Of a DNA stretch of 64,000 nt, positions 43,861 to 53,207 are shown piece by piece. Below the pieces are notes generated by a model. That model saw nothing but the letters and a program-made list of their open reading frames with translations, was not told where the DNA came from and searched no databases. The translations under genes were made by a program, and so were the position numbers. Positions within the stretch are counted from its first letter, which is position 1; every line of letters begins with the position of its first letter. Origin of the DNA: Methanosarcina siciliae T4/M (lineage in GTDB: Archaea > Halobacteriota > Methanosarcinia > Methanosarcinales > Methanosarcinaceae). Location of the stretch: positions 4,953,559-5,017,558 of the forward strand of contig NZ_CP009506.1 of assembly GCF_000970085.1 (NCBI RefSeq), in the 5' to 3' direction.

Positions 43861-45984
43861 ATGATGTCAGGGCAAAATATCGAAGGCTTACGGGAACTTA
43901 ATGGAATAGGTGAACGAGTAGCCGGCAGGCTTGTCGAGCACTTCGGAAGCGAGGAGGCAGCTCTTCAGGCAATCCTTGAAGGGGACGTGGCTTCGCTTTC
44001 AGAGGTCAACGGGGTCAGTCGTACCTTTGCCCTTTCCCTTGCCAGGGATGTCAGGGCCAGGGTTGAAGGCTGTGCAATTTCTGATTTTCTGAAGACAAAA
44101 GAGTCTCTTGACCTCTACTCCCGCCTGCTCGATCTGATAAAAAGCTTTGCTCATACGGTGCATGCAAGGGACAAGCTGGACCTTTTTTATCCGTTTCCTG
44201 CATCCCGCATGGACCTTATTCAGGAGAGGCGGGCTTTTGTAGGGGAGTACCTTGGGCTTGGCGATGTCCTTTCTGAGGATAAGGAGTTCCTGAACCTCCT
44301 TTCCAGCGTGAAAAAACTCAGGCCGGTCCCGGGGAGCTTGAGGGTAAGGGACAGGATCATTCTTTCCGGAGACCGGAAAACTCTGGATGAAGCAAAGGAA
44401 AGGTTCCAGGCATTTTTGCCTGTCCAGGCGGTGGAGAGTTTTTCCGAGTTCGTGGACCTTGCAAGAGGTTACTCGAATGTGGTTGTTTTTGACGATACTT
44501 ATCTTGCTTTTGACCTACCTGAAGGGCTTGAGCCCGAGTTTTTCCAGGACCCTTCAAAAGCGGAATTCTGGCAGATCCTGCCTGAAGTAGAGCTGGCTTT
44601 TTTTGCAAGGAATCTGGACTGCATTCTTGCCTGCCTGGATATCACCTCAATTCTGCGGGCTTGTGGCTTTGATTTCTTTGAGAAACTCTCCGATGAAGAA
44701 CTTGAGACCCTCAAAACAGCCCTTCTGAAAGTGGGAGATGACGGAAAGCCTGTTGAAGGGTTTGACCCCGAACTTGACAGGCTCGAAGCTGCCCTGCAAA
44801 ACCTTGATCCTTTGCTGACCTCCGCTTTAAACGAGGCAAACCAGCGCATGAACCGAACACTTGAAGCAAGCTCTCTTACCCTGAGCGGGCAGGAACTCAT
44901 CAAGCTTGTGAGCGGGGGAATGGAAATTAAAGACCTGCTTGCAAAAGAACTCCACAGGGTCTATACAGGCGAGATCGAAGCTGTAAAAGAGGAACTTGCA
45001 GAAAAGCTCGATTTCCAGAAACAGGAAAAACTGCTGCTTGACTCTCTCTTCTCCGATGAAATCGCCTATCCTCTCAGGGCCGAACAGGCTCAGCTGCAGC
45101 TTCTCAGGCAAAAGCTGAACATGTCCCTTGAAAAAGTAAGGCTTGCCCGCAAAAGGGAGCTTGCAAAAGTCCTCTCAAGCTTCCACCGGCCTGTAGAAAG
45201 GCTTGTCAGGGAGGTCCTCGACTTTGACCTGGGTTTTTCCATAGCCTGCTTTGCTTCCAGGTTAAGGCTGAAAATGCCGGAGCCAATCTCTGAAACCGGA
45301 GTCGGCTTTAAAGAGGGAGAAAACCTTTTCCTGAAAGATATATACGGCGAAATTGACCCTGTCAGTTATTCCGTCGGAAAAACTCGTTTTTCTCCGGAAG
45401 GCCTGGAAAACAGGGTTGTACTTTTGAGTGGGGTTAACTCGGGAGGTAAGACCTCCTTACTTGAACTCCTTGCCCAGTGTGTGGTCCTCGGACACATGGG
45501 TTTTCCTGTCCCTGCAAAAGAACTTGAGCTGGGCCCTGTAGAAGAATTCTATTATTTCGGAAAATCAAAAGGAACACTTGATGCAGGAGCCTTTGAAACC
45601 ACTCTCAAGCAGTTTTCCGTGCTTTCCGAAGCATCCGGAAAACTTGTGCTTGCCGATGAGCTGGAATCAATTACCGAACCCGGAGCTTCGGCTCGGATCA
45701 TAGCAGGAATCCTTGAATACCTTACCCGGAGCGAAGAGAGCCTCGGGGTTTTTGTTTCCCACCTTTCGGAACTGATCCTTGAAAATACAGGGACGGATAT
45801 CAGAGTGGACGGAATAGAAGCCGAGGGGCTGGACTCCAGCCTGGAGCTGATCGTAAACAGAAACCCGATATACAATCGTGTGGCAAGAAGCACTCCGGAG
45901 CTTATTGTAGAAAGGTTACTGAGAAAGACCACGGGAAAAGAACAGGAATTTTATGCTCATTTGAAGGATAAATTCAAAAATTAA
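43861..45984 (+). CDS. MutS-related ATPase with N-terminal helix-hairpin-helix
   Basis: This 707-residue protein starts with a tandem HhH region (LRELNGIGERVAGRLVEHFG, LSEVNGVSRTFALSLAR), continues with a helical lever-like middle, and ends with a MutS-type ABC ATPase. Walker A is LSGVNSGGKTSLLELLAQ, with Walker B/D-loop KLVLADELESITEPGASARI and VFVSHLSELIL. It lacks the mismatch-recognition domain and the Smr nuclease domain, so it is neither MutS1 nor bacterial MutS2. Archaeal relatives are uncharacterised; branched-DNA binding is inference. The ATG or the adjacent second ATG may start it. Confidence 0.88.
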   Translation: MMSGQNIEGLRELNGIGERVAGRLVEHFGSEEAALQAILEGDVASLSEVNGVSRTFALSLARDVRARVEGCAISDFLKTKESLDLYSRLLDLIKSFAHTVHARDKLDLFYPFPASRMDLIQERRAFVGEYLGLGDVLSEDKEFLNLLSSVKKLRPVPGSLRVRDRIILSGDRKTLDEAKERFQAFLPVQAVESFSEFVDLARGYSNVVVFDDTYLAFDLPEGLEPEFFQDPSKAEFWQILPEVELAFFARNLDCILACLDITSILRACGFDFFEKLSDEELETLKTALLKVGDDGKPVEGFDPELDRLEAALQNLDPLLTSALNEANQRMNRTLEASSLTLSGQELIKLVSGGMEIKDLLAKELHRVYTGEIEAVKEELAEKLDFQKQEKLLLDSLFSDEIAYPLRAEQAQLQLLRQKLNMSLEKVRLARKRELAKVLSSFHRPVERLVREVLDFDLGFSIACFASRLRLKMPEPISETGVGFKEGENLFLKDIYGEIDPVSYSVGKTRFSPEGLENRVVLLSGVNSGGKTSLLELLAQCVVLGHMGFPVPAKELELGPVEEFYYFGKSKGTLDAGAFETTLKQFSVLSEASGKLVLADELESITEPGASARIIAGILEYLTRSEESLGVFVSHLSELILENTGTDIRVDGIEAEGLDSSLELIVNRNPIYNRVARSTPELIVERLLRKTTGKEQEFYAHLKDKFKN

Positions 45985-46198
45985 AGGATAAGTGAAGTGA
46001 GCGTTCAGTTTCAGATTTCAACTGCATCTTTCGAGTTATGGTCCCAATTGTTAGTGGTCGGCTGTTTGGCATGGTATTATTCTAATGAATCAACAGATTG
46101 ATAAAAAGAAATACTTTCAATTGAACCATCGATGCTGAATAACGAGTTGAGACTGCGACGCTCGGGTGCTATCCTCTAATTCCTTTCGGCAGCGGTAA

Positions 46199-46207
46199 AG
46201 GAGTGAT
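46199..46207 (+). promoter_or_regulatory. Strong ribosome binding site with no AUG after it
   Basis: AGGAGTGAT matches the archaeal anti-Shine-Dalgarno almost completely. In the aminotransferase frame it is followed by ATT (46210) and ACG (46213), six and nine bases after GGAG, but by no ATG, GTG or TTG until GTG at 46267. Confidence 0.6.
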
Positions 46208-46209
46208 TC

Positions 46210-47415
46210 ATTACGTCAAGTGAGACAACATTCGAAATAGAAGATAAGTGCCTTCCGCCTTTCTTCGTGAAGCAGAAAATCTCCATTGAAAAAGGAGAGG
46301 GAATCTATGTATGGGATGAAGAGGGGAAAATGTATATTGATTTCACATCAGGCTGGGGTGTAACATGCATTGGTCACGCAAACCCGGTAATTACCGATGC
46401 CCTCCTTGATCAGGGAAGAAAAATAATCCAAAATCCCAATTCAGGACTTACATATTCTCCGGCACGTGCTCGTTTACTATCCTTACTGGAAGGATTTTTG
46501 CCTCCCAATCTTACAAAAGTATTCTTCACAAACAGTGGAGCTGAAGCAAACGATGCTGCAATCAAATTGGCCAGAAAGGTAACAGGCAGATCCGATATTA
46601 TTTCTACGTATCAAAGTTTTCATGGGCGTACGATCAGTACGACATCGGCAACAGGCCAGGCCAGGCATAGGGACATGTATAGTCCTCTGATGCCCAATTA
46701 TCGGTTCGTTCCCTACGATAACCTTGAGGCTTTGGAACGTTCTCTTGACGGAAATGTTGCAGCAGTGATCATTGAGCCTATTCAGGGAGAAGGCGGAGTT
46801 CGTATACCGTCCGAAGGATACCTGAAAGAGGTAGATAACATGTGTAAGAAGAACGGGAGCCTGCTGATCATGGACGAGATCCAAACAGGTTTTTTTAGGA
46901 CAGGACCAGCTTTTGTTACGGGCTCTTATGGAGTGAGAGCAGATTTTATGACAATGGCAAAGGGAATTGCAGGTGGTTTCCCGTTTGGTGCTTTTGCTTT
47001 ATCCGAGGCAGTATCAAAGAAGCTTGAAATAGGAGATCACGGGGGCACATACTGTGGAAATCCTCTTGGTTGTGCTGTTTCCTACGCAGTGATAAAATAC
47101 CTGATGGATAACAATATTTCCGGAAATGTCGAAGAGATTGGTTCTCTTGCCCTGAACAGAATGAGCCCGTGGAAGAAAATCTATGGAAACTTAATTGCTG
47201 ACATACGGGGAAAAGGACTTCTTATTGTGGTAGAGTTCAAGAGTGAAGATATTGCTACAAATGTCAAAAATGAGTGCTTAACAAGAGGTTTATTCATTAC
47301 TCAGACACAGGGTAATGGGATCAGGATATTTCCTGCGCTTAATATTAAGAAGGACGAATTAGAGAAAGGACTTCTAATTCTCGAAGAAGCAGTTAAAACA
47401 TGTAACCGCTTCTAA
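46210..47415 (+). CDS. Class III PLP aminotransferase (acetylornithine/GABA type)
   Basis: This fold-type I aminotransferase of about 400 residues has FTNSGAEANDAAIKLARKVT, the SFHGRTISTTSATGQ loop, IIEPIQGEGGVRIPSEGYLK, LLIMDEIQTGFFRTG and the Schiff-base lysine in MTMAKGIAGGFPFGAF. The frame carries family-like sequence (TSSETTFEIEDKCLPPFFVK) upstream of the GTG at 46267, starting right after a strong ribosome binding site where only ATT or ACG is available. The true start may therefore be non-AUG, or an AUG was lost. It stands alone. The amino donor and acceptor cannot be assigned. Confidence 0.82.
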   Translation: MTSSETTFEIEDKCLPPFFVKQKISIEKGEGIYVWDEEGKMYIDFTSGWGVTCIGHANPVITDALLDQGRKIIQNPNSGLTYSPARARLLSLLEGFLPPNLTKVFFTNSGAEANDAAIKLARKVTGRSDIISTYQSFHGRTISTTSATGQARHRDMYSPLMPNYRFVPYDNLEALERSLDGNVAAVIIEPIQGEGGVRIPSEGYLKEVDNMCKKNGSLLIMDEIQTGFFRTGPAFVTGSYGVRADFMTMAKGIAGGFPFGAFALSEAVSKKLEIGDHGGTYCGNPLGCAVSYAVIKYLMDNNISGNVEEIGSLALNRMSPWKKIYGNLIADIRGKGLLIVVEFKSEDIATNVKNECLTRGLFITQTQGNGIRIFPALNIKKDELEKGLLILEEAVKTCNRF

Positions 47416-47815
47416 GCCTTATCACAGCTGTCTATTCCTGTCTGGAATTCTGGGAAACGCTCTCTGTTTTATGATGCCAGTCGAGTCGAGTAACACAAAA
47501 TAAAGAGCACTTATTTTTATATAGCTATCAAACTCAGGGTCTGAATCAAGAGTCTACTCTCTGAACAATTTCTAAATTTCTTTGATATTTCTCTTAAAAT
47601 ATCTTAATTTGAGTATTACATTTTCCGGATATTTCTTGTGATTTTCCCAGGTAATACCCTGTTTTTTTCGTTTTTGTAGACTTGCTATATTCTTTTTTTG
47701 TTTATTTTTTCAGTTTTCCTAGAGATAATATTATAAATCTTTAGTACTATATATCAATAAATAGTAATGAGTTTGCTGGGATTTCGGATAGTTATTATTT
47801 TCCTGTTAATCCAAA
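47416..47815. other. AT-rich spacer after the aminotransferase gene
   Basis: No gene is seen. Base composition is strongly AT with several T-runs (47665-47720), which probably end aminotransferase transcription. Confidence 0.4.
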
Positions 47816-47818
47816 AGT

Positions 47819-47834
47819 CTATATATATCTTAGT
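47819..47834 (+). promoter_or_regulatory. TATA box upstream of ppk
   Basis: GTCTATATATATCTT is a strong archaeal TATA box. A start site about 25 bases on (near 47850) would give a leader of about 280 bases before ppk. A hairpin TGCATCT/AGATGCA (47840-47846, 47864-47870) lies at its beginning. Confidence 0.5.
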
Positions 47835-48042
47835 GTCAATGCATCTCCGATTACTTTATAAGAAGATGCACTTTACCCCGGACAGGAAATCGAAAACTCA
47901 GCCGGCCAAATGATTATCTAATGTGTTGGTGCGCAGTTCAGGAATTTTTTCCCGGAAACTGGCTATTCTGGCTGTTGAGCGGATTGGGTGCTTATCTTCT
48001 TTTCAACCCTGTTAACTTATACTGAACAAACATCTGGTAATA

Positions 48043-48138
48043 ATGTCAAATGATAACACAGGCAAAAATCTTATATCCCGATCTTCTTATATTTTTGAGG
48101 ATGGATCTGAAGAAACACAAAACCCAGACCACGCGTGA
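48043..48138 (+). CDS. Possible 31-residue upstream ORF coupled to ppk
   Basis: ATG 48043 opens a frame reading MSNDNTGKNLISRSSYIFED and then GSEETQNPDHA, stopping at a TGA that overlaps the ppk GTG by four bases (GTGA). The preceding CATCTGGTAATA is a weak ribosome binding site. The overlap suggests translational coupling, so the peptide may matter more for ppk translation than as a product. No homologue is recognised. Confidence 0.35.
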   Translation: MSNDNTGKNLISRSSYIFEDGSEETQNPDHA

Positions 48139-50330
48139 TAGGAATGGAGAGGAACTTCCCAATTCAGTGTGCAGATTTTGATAGATTGGTTACGGATAGT
48201 GTTGAGGGGGTCCGGGGTGAAGTATCAGGCATGCCTGACCTGAGCAACCCATGCCTTTATGCGGACAGGGAATACAGCTGGCTCCAGTTCAATGACCGGG
48301 TACTCGAAGAAGCTCTGGATGAACGTAATCCCCTGCTTGAAAGAGTTAAATTTCTTTCCATCTTCGGGAGCAATCTTGATGAGTTTTTCATGGTCAGGGT
48401 CTCTGGAGTCCAGAAACGTATTGCTGAAGGGGGAAAAGAAGATCAGACAGATGAACTGGCTCAGGAACAGTTGCAGGTCATCCGGGAAGAACTTCTAAGG
48501 CAGCTTCCTGTAAACGATAGTTGCTGGAATGAGTTGCTTGAACCGGCTCTGAGGGAAAAGGGAATTAAGGTCCTTAACTACTTTGAGCTTTCCGGAGAAG
48601 ACCGAGAAAAACTCAGAGACTACTTCGAAAGAAATATTTTTCCTTTACTTACTCCCCTTGGTTTTGATTCGGGGCATCCTTTCCCTCATATCTCAAACCT
48701 CAGTCTCAACCTTGCCGTACTTATTGATGACCCGGAATACGGGGAGCGTTTTGCCAGGGTCAAGATCCCTCCTATGTTCTCAAGGCTGATTGTTGTCCCT
48801 GAAGAAGGTCAGGAAAGAATAATTTCCGGTTTTGACGAACTGAGATTAGGACGTTTTGTGTGGCTCGAACAGCTGATTGCTGCAAATCTCGATTTGCTGT
48901 TCCCCGGGCAGCGCATCCTCGGAGCCTATCCTTTCAGGATCACCCGGGATGCTGACCTCGGCTTTGATGAAGATGGGGACAAGGATCTTCTGACCGCTGT
49001 TAAGCAGAGGGTGGGGAGAAACTACTTCGGGCCTGCCGTCCGGCTTGAGACAGATTGTACCATGCCTGAAAAGGTTTCTGATATTCTCCTTAAGAACCTG
49101 GAGCTTACTCCTCCTCTTATGTTCAGGTCAGCGGCACCTCTTGGCCTTTCAAGCCTCATGAAGATTACGCAAATTAACCGCCCCGAGCTTAAATACAAGC
49201 CCTTTGAGCCAAGAAAACATTCCCTTATGGCTGATAAAGAAAACATCTTTTCAGCCCTGAAAAAGCAGGATATCCTTCTCTATCATCCTTATGACAGCTT
49301 TGAATCAGTAATCGATCTAGTAGAAGAAGCCGCTGATGACCCGTATGTGCTGGCGATCAAAATGACCCTGTACAGGGTAGATGACAACTCCAGGATTATC
49401 CAGGCTCTTATGAAAGCTGCGGACCGGAACAAGCAGGTTGCAGCCCTTGTTGAACTCAAAGCCCGCTTTGATGAAGAGAACAATATCGGCTGGGCAAAGG
49501 AACTCGAGCGCAAAGGCGTTCATGTAGCCTATGGTTTTCCTGGGCGTAAAATACATACCAAGATGTGTCTTATTGTAAGAGCCGAAAAAGAAGGCATCAG
49601 ATATTACGTGCATATGGGAACGGGAAACTATAATGCTGTCACCGGAAAACTCTATACCGACTTTGGCTATCTGACAAGTGACTCATTCATAGGCAAAGAC
49701 ATCTCTGACCTTTTCAATGCCCTTACAGGCTATTCAAGGAAAGATCATTATATCAAGCTCCTGGTAGCTCCCCAGAACATGAGGCATCAGATTCTCGAAC
49801 GCATCAGGCGTGAGATTGATGTTCATGAAAAATTCGGAAACGGGCGTCTGATCTTCAAGATGAATTCTCTTGTGGACTATCAGTGCATCCGTGAACTTTA
49901 CAGGGCTTCTCGAGTTGGAGTAAAGGTAGATCTCATTGTAAGGGGCATCTGTTGCCTCAGGCCCGGCATCTGCGGGCTGAGTGAGAATATAAGGGTCATC
50001 TCGATAGTCGGACGTTTTCTCGAGCACTCAAGGGTATACTACTTCAGAAACGGCGGAAAAGAAGAAATCTTTATGGGCAGCGCCGACCTTATGCCCCGCA
50101 ATCTTGACAACAGGGTTGAAATGCTTTTTCCAATATCTTCAGATTACATTCCTGTTATGCGTGATGTAATCCTCGGTACCCACCTGAAAGATAACATAAA
50201 AGCTCGCCTTCTGCTCCCCAACGGCAGGACTGAAAGAATCTATCCACAGCCTGAAGAAGGAGAACTGGATTCTCAACTCTGGATGCTAGAGAACAGAGGT
50301 AGCTGGGAGCTTAAAACGGAAAAAAGCTGA
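48135..50330 (+). CDS. ppk: Polyphosphate kinase
   Basis: This PPK1-family enzyme of about 731 residues transfers the gamma phosphate of ATP to polyphosphate reversibly. Features are YSWLQFNDRVLEEALDERNP (N domain), SNLDEFFMVRVSGVQKR, and two phospholipase D-like domains. The autophosphorylated histidine lies in GFPGRKIHTKMCLIVR, with YVHMGTGNYN following, and the second histidine-domain equivalent reads IFMGSADLMPRNLDNRVE. GTG 48135 and ATG 48144 are both possible starts. The downstream gene is an exopolyphosphatase, so synthesis and breakdown are encoded together. Confidence 0.95.
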   Translation: MIGMERNFPIQCADFDRLVTDSVEGVRGEVSGMPDLSNPCLYADREYSWLQFNDRVLEEALDERNPLLERVKFLSIFGSNLDEFFMVRVSGVQKRIAEGGKEDQTDELAQEQLQVIREELLRQLPVNDSCWNELLEPALREKGIKVLNYFELSGEDREKLRDYFERNIFPLLTPLGFDSGHPFPHISNLSLNLAVLIDDPEYGERFARVKIPPMFSRLIVVPEEGQERIISGFDELRLGRFVWLEQLIAANLDLLFPGQRILGAYPFRITRDADLGFDEDGDKDLLTAVKQRVGRNYFGPAVRLETDCTMPEKVSDILLKNLELTPPLMFRSAAPLGLSSLMKITQINRPELKYKPFEPRKHSLMADKENIFSALKKQDILLYHPYDSFESVIDLVEEAADDPYVLAIKMTLYRVDDNSRIIQALMKAADRNKQVAALVELKARFDEENNIGWAKELERKGVHVAYGFPGRKIHTKMCLIVRAEKEGIRYYVHMGTGNYNAVTGKLYTDFGYLTSDSFIGKDISDLFNALTGYSRKDHYIKLLVAPQNMRHQILERIRREIDVHEKFGNGRLIFKMNSLVDYQCIRELYRASRVGVKVDLIVRGICCLRPGICGLSENIRVISIVGRFLEHSRVYYFRNGGKEEIFMGSADLMPRNLDNRVEMLFPISSDYIPVMRDVILGTHLKDNIKARLLLPNGRTERIYPQPEEGELDSQLWMLENRGSWELKTEKS

Positions 50331-50334
50331 AAAA

Positions 50335-50545
50335 AAATTTATTTTCCTTTATCTTTCCTTTATCTTTCCTCTCTCTTTCCTTTATCTTTCCTTTCTTCTT
50401 TCCTTTATCTTTCCTTTCTTCTTTCCTTTATCTTTCCTTTCTTCTTTTTCCTTTCTTCTTTTTCCTTTCTTCTTTTTCCTTTCTTCTTTTTCCTTTCCTC
50501 TTTTTCCTTTCTTCTTTTTCCTTTCTTCTTTCTTTTTTTGTCTTC
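50335..50545. repeat. Polypyrimidine repeat between ppk and ppx
   Basis: Units such as TTTCCTTTATC and TTTTTCCTTTCTTC are repeated across about 200 bp with almost no purines on the plus strand. Such a mirror-like pyrimidine tract can form triplex DNA. It directly follows the ppk stop and may also terminate transcription. Confidence 0.9.
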
Positions 50546-50818
50546 TGTTTCTTGTTTCTGTTTTCTCCTTTCCTACCCGGGGTCTTTATACTACTCTACA
50601 GACTATATGGGCAGGGTTTTTGAACTTACAATTTTACATATATAGAAGGATAGAATTCAGAAATAGAAAGATAGAATTCAGAAGTATAGAATTCAGAAAA
50701 ATACGAGTCCTAAAAATAAATCTCAAATAGAATAAAAATGTGAAATGATATTGTGAAGCTTATGAAGCTTGCAAATCCTTCTAGAAAAATTAAAGGCAGA
50801 GCTTTCAGGTGGTCATGA
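50546..50818. other. Spacer before ppx
   Basis: Contains direct repeats of ATAGAATTCAGAA (50650-50700) and AT-rich sequence, with no gene. The ppx ribosome binding site AGGTGGTCATGA lies at its right end. Confidence 0.5.
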
Positions 50819-52450
50819 ATGGAACCCGAGAAAATTTCCGAAGGTAGGGTTGTTGCGTTTATTGATATAGGGACTAACTCAGTCCGGCTTCTTCTGGTCC
50901 GGATCAATCCCAACGGGTCTTACCAGCCCCTGACCAAGCAGAAGGAAACGGTGCGGCTTGGAGAAAAGGAGTTTATAGACAGGATCCTGCAACCAAAAGC
51001 AATGGAACGGGCAACCGTTGTCTGTAAAAAGTTTATGGAACTTGCAAGGGCTTACAAGGCAGAGGAGATCATGGCTGTGGCAACCTCTGCAACCCGGGAT
51101 GCAAGCAATAAGGTCCAGTTCCTTGAAATGATTAAAAGAGAGGCAAACCTTGAGGTCTGCACGATCTCGGGATCGGAAGAAGCCCGTCTGATATACCTGG
51201 GGGTCTCAAGCGGGCTCCGTCTGGGTTATACAAAAGCTCTTTTCATTGATATAGGGGGTGGGAGCACTGAGGTGTCAATAGGGGACCAGAATAAGTTTTA
51301 CTTCCTTCACTCCCTTAACCTCGGGGCAATCCGTCTGACAAACATGTTCCTTCCGGATGAAACAGGTCCTGTTTCCGAAGAGCAGTATGAGCAGATCAAA
51401 GCTTACATCCGGCACAAAACTGTAGATATAATAAAAGAACTTTCCAGGTATAAAGCAAGCTGTGCGGTTGGAAGCTCGGGGACTATCGAAAATCTTGCAA
51501 AAATTGCTTTTGTTTACCTGCATAAGCCCTCCCCTGAAAGTTTCGAGAAGCTGGAGTATGAAGACCTGAAGAAAATTGTAAGGGCGATGTGCGCTCTGCC
51601 GCTTGAAGAGAGGCGCAAATTTCCGGGGATAAACGTTCAGAGAGCAGACATAATCCTTGCAGGCGCTGCAATCATTGAGACCTTTATGGAAGAGCTTGAA
51701 CTTCCGGAGATTGCAGTCAGCAAGCGTGGGCTCAGAGAAGGGCTGCTCGTGGACTATATCTCAAAGAGCGAATTCTCTTACATGGTCACGCAGATGTCGG
51801 TAAGAAAACGCAGCATCATGCAGCTTGGGCTTGCCTGCAACTTTGATGAGGAACACGCCCATATCGTTACAAGGCTTGCCCTTGAACTCTTTGACAGTAT
51901 CCAGGCTCTTGGGGTCCATGAGTTTGAAGGGAGTGAGCGTGAGCTTCTCGAATACGGCGCAACCCTGCACGACATAGGGACATTTCTCTCATACGATACC
52001 CACCAGGCACATGCCTATCACCTCATAAGAGAGAGCAATCTCCCCGGCTTTCAGCCTGAAGAAATCGAAATCATTGCAAACCTTGCGTATTTTCACAGGA
52101 AAAACACCCCTAAAAAGAAGCATCCCAATCTCGAAGGGCTCAGCAAGGAAACTGTAATGAGCATCAGACTGCTCAGCGCCCTGCTCCGTATTGCCGAAGG
52201 GCTTGACCGTTCCCATACAGGAATTATCTCCCATGTTCGTTTCTATATCGCTTCAACCGACAGCCTTGTGCTTGAGATGCATGCCCGACGGGAGTGTCAG
52301 CTCGAAATCTGGGAGGTCGAGAAACAGAAGAAGTATTTCAAAAAGATGTTTGGGTATAACCTCCAGTCCAAAGTCCTTATAGAACAGGCAGCAGGAGTCC
52401 CTTTAATTCTTGATGGCAGCGTTGAGGTCGAGGAAGTCTCTCGGGAATGA
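50819..52450 (+). CDS. ppx: Exopolyphosphatase/guanosine pentaphosphatase with HD domain
   Basis: This 543-residue Ppx/GppA-family enzyme hydrolyses terminal phosphates of polyphosphate, opposing Ppk. The actin-like ATPase fold shows VVAFIDIGTNSVRLLLV, AVATSATRDASNK, ISGSEEARLIYLGV, LFIDIGGGSTEVSIG and AVGSSGTIENLAKIA. A C-terminal HD-type domain contains YGATLHDIGTFLSYDTHQAH and LAYFHRKNTPKKKHP. AGGTGG precedes the ATG. It follows ppk on the same strand after a 490-bp repeat-rich spacer, so it may have its own promoter. Confidence 0.94.
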   Translation: MEPEKISEGRVVAFIDIGTNSVRLLLVRINPNGSYQPLTKQKETVRLGEKEFIDRILQPKAMERATVVCKKFMELARAYKAEEIMAVATSATRDASNKVQFLEMIKREANLEVCTISGSEEARLIYLGVSSGLRLGYTKALFIDIGGGSTEVSIGDQNKFYFLHSLNLGAIRLTNMFLPDETGPVSEEQYEQIKAYIRHKTVDIIKELSRYKASCAVGSSGTIENLAKIAFVYLHKPSPESFEKLEYEDLKKIVRAMCALPLEERRKFPGINVQRADIILAGAAIIETFMEELELPEIAVSKRGLREGLLVDYISKSEFSYMVTQMSVRKRSIMQLGLACNFDEEHAHIVTRLALELFDSIQALGVHEFEGSERELLEYGATLHDIGTFLSYDTHQAHAYHLIRESNLPGFQPEEIEIIANLAYFHRKNTPKKKHPNLEGLSKETVMSIRLLSALLRIAEGLDRSHTGIISHVRFYIASTDSLVLEMHARRECQLEIWEVEKQKKYFKKMFGYNLQSKVLIEQAAGVPLILDGSVEVEEVSRE

Positions 52451-52534
52451 AGCTTCTTCACCATGCAAATTAACTTTTAAAAAAATAAACCGAAAACTCG
52501 TCAGAAGCTTTCATACAGGCTTCTGACCGCACTT

Positions 52535-52810
52535 TCAATTCTCTTTCTGAACTCTCCGGTCCAGACTTTTTCCGGGAATTTTTTCATTATCTCCTGTAAA
52601 AGGAAAGATTGAAAGCCTTTCTTTTTCAAACCTTGAGAGCAGGGCTTCGACCTCGGGTTCAGGGATTTTGATCAGAAGGCTGATTTCTGAAGGGCTGCTC
52701 CCCCTGTCAAGTAAAAAAAGGGTTTTAGCCCGTTTCCCATAGACGTTTTTGTGGTTTGCCTTTCCCAAATATTCAAGTGGTAAAATAGTGGTACATAAGT
52801 AGCTTATCAA
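52535..52810 (-). CDS. Small protein with a possible helix-turn-helix
   Basis: This 91-residue frame is not recognised with certainty. The middle part, YGKRAKTLFLLDRGSSPSEI and then SLLIKIPEPEVEALLSRFEK, has the pattern of a helix-turn-helix of the kind that reads SPSEIS..PEPEVEALL. The C-terminus is charged and probably disordered. The first 25 residues are less convincing, so the real start may be internal. It is convergent with ppx and sits upstream of the Cdc6 gene on the other strand. Confidence 0.4.
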   Translation of the reverse strand: MISYLCTTILPLEYLGKANHKNVYGKRAKTLFLLDRGSSPSEISLLIKIPEPEVEALLSRFEKERLSIFPFTGDNEKIPGKSLDRRVQKEN

Positions 52811-53207
52811 TCCGGTAAAATTTCAAAAAGCTAAAATGTAATAAAACATATTTATTAAAAATTTAAACAGAGCAATAGCTATATTTACCAAAAATTTAAC
52901 TTATTTATAGCAAAACGGGAGTATAATCTTTTAGAAGCACTGTTCAAACTGCAAAGTTCTTAATATTTGCTTGTATTGAATATTAAATTACCTGATGTTA
53001 TTTACGCCGAATATTTACTTCCGCTGAGATTTGCTTACCCTGAGATTTAATTAAGTTGCATTCAATTGTGATCCAGCCATTCAAACACACTTTTACAGAT
53101 CAGTACTCAACCGATAGTATCCAGTAATTGTAAAAGATCCCTCAAAAAAGCCGAGGCAAAAAGGATACATTATAAAGGATACATCAATAACAAAGGAGCA
53201 AGTTTCC
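52811..53207. other. AT-rich region upstream of the Cdc6-like gene
   Basis: Very AT-rich, no gene. I looked for origin recognition boxes here because a Cdc6/Orc1 gene follows, and saw none with the TGGAAA...GGGG pattern. A short direct repeat, AAAGGATACAT, occurs at 53158-53185. Confidence 0.5.
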
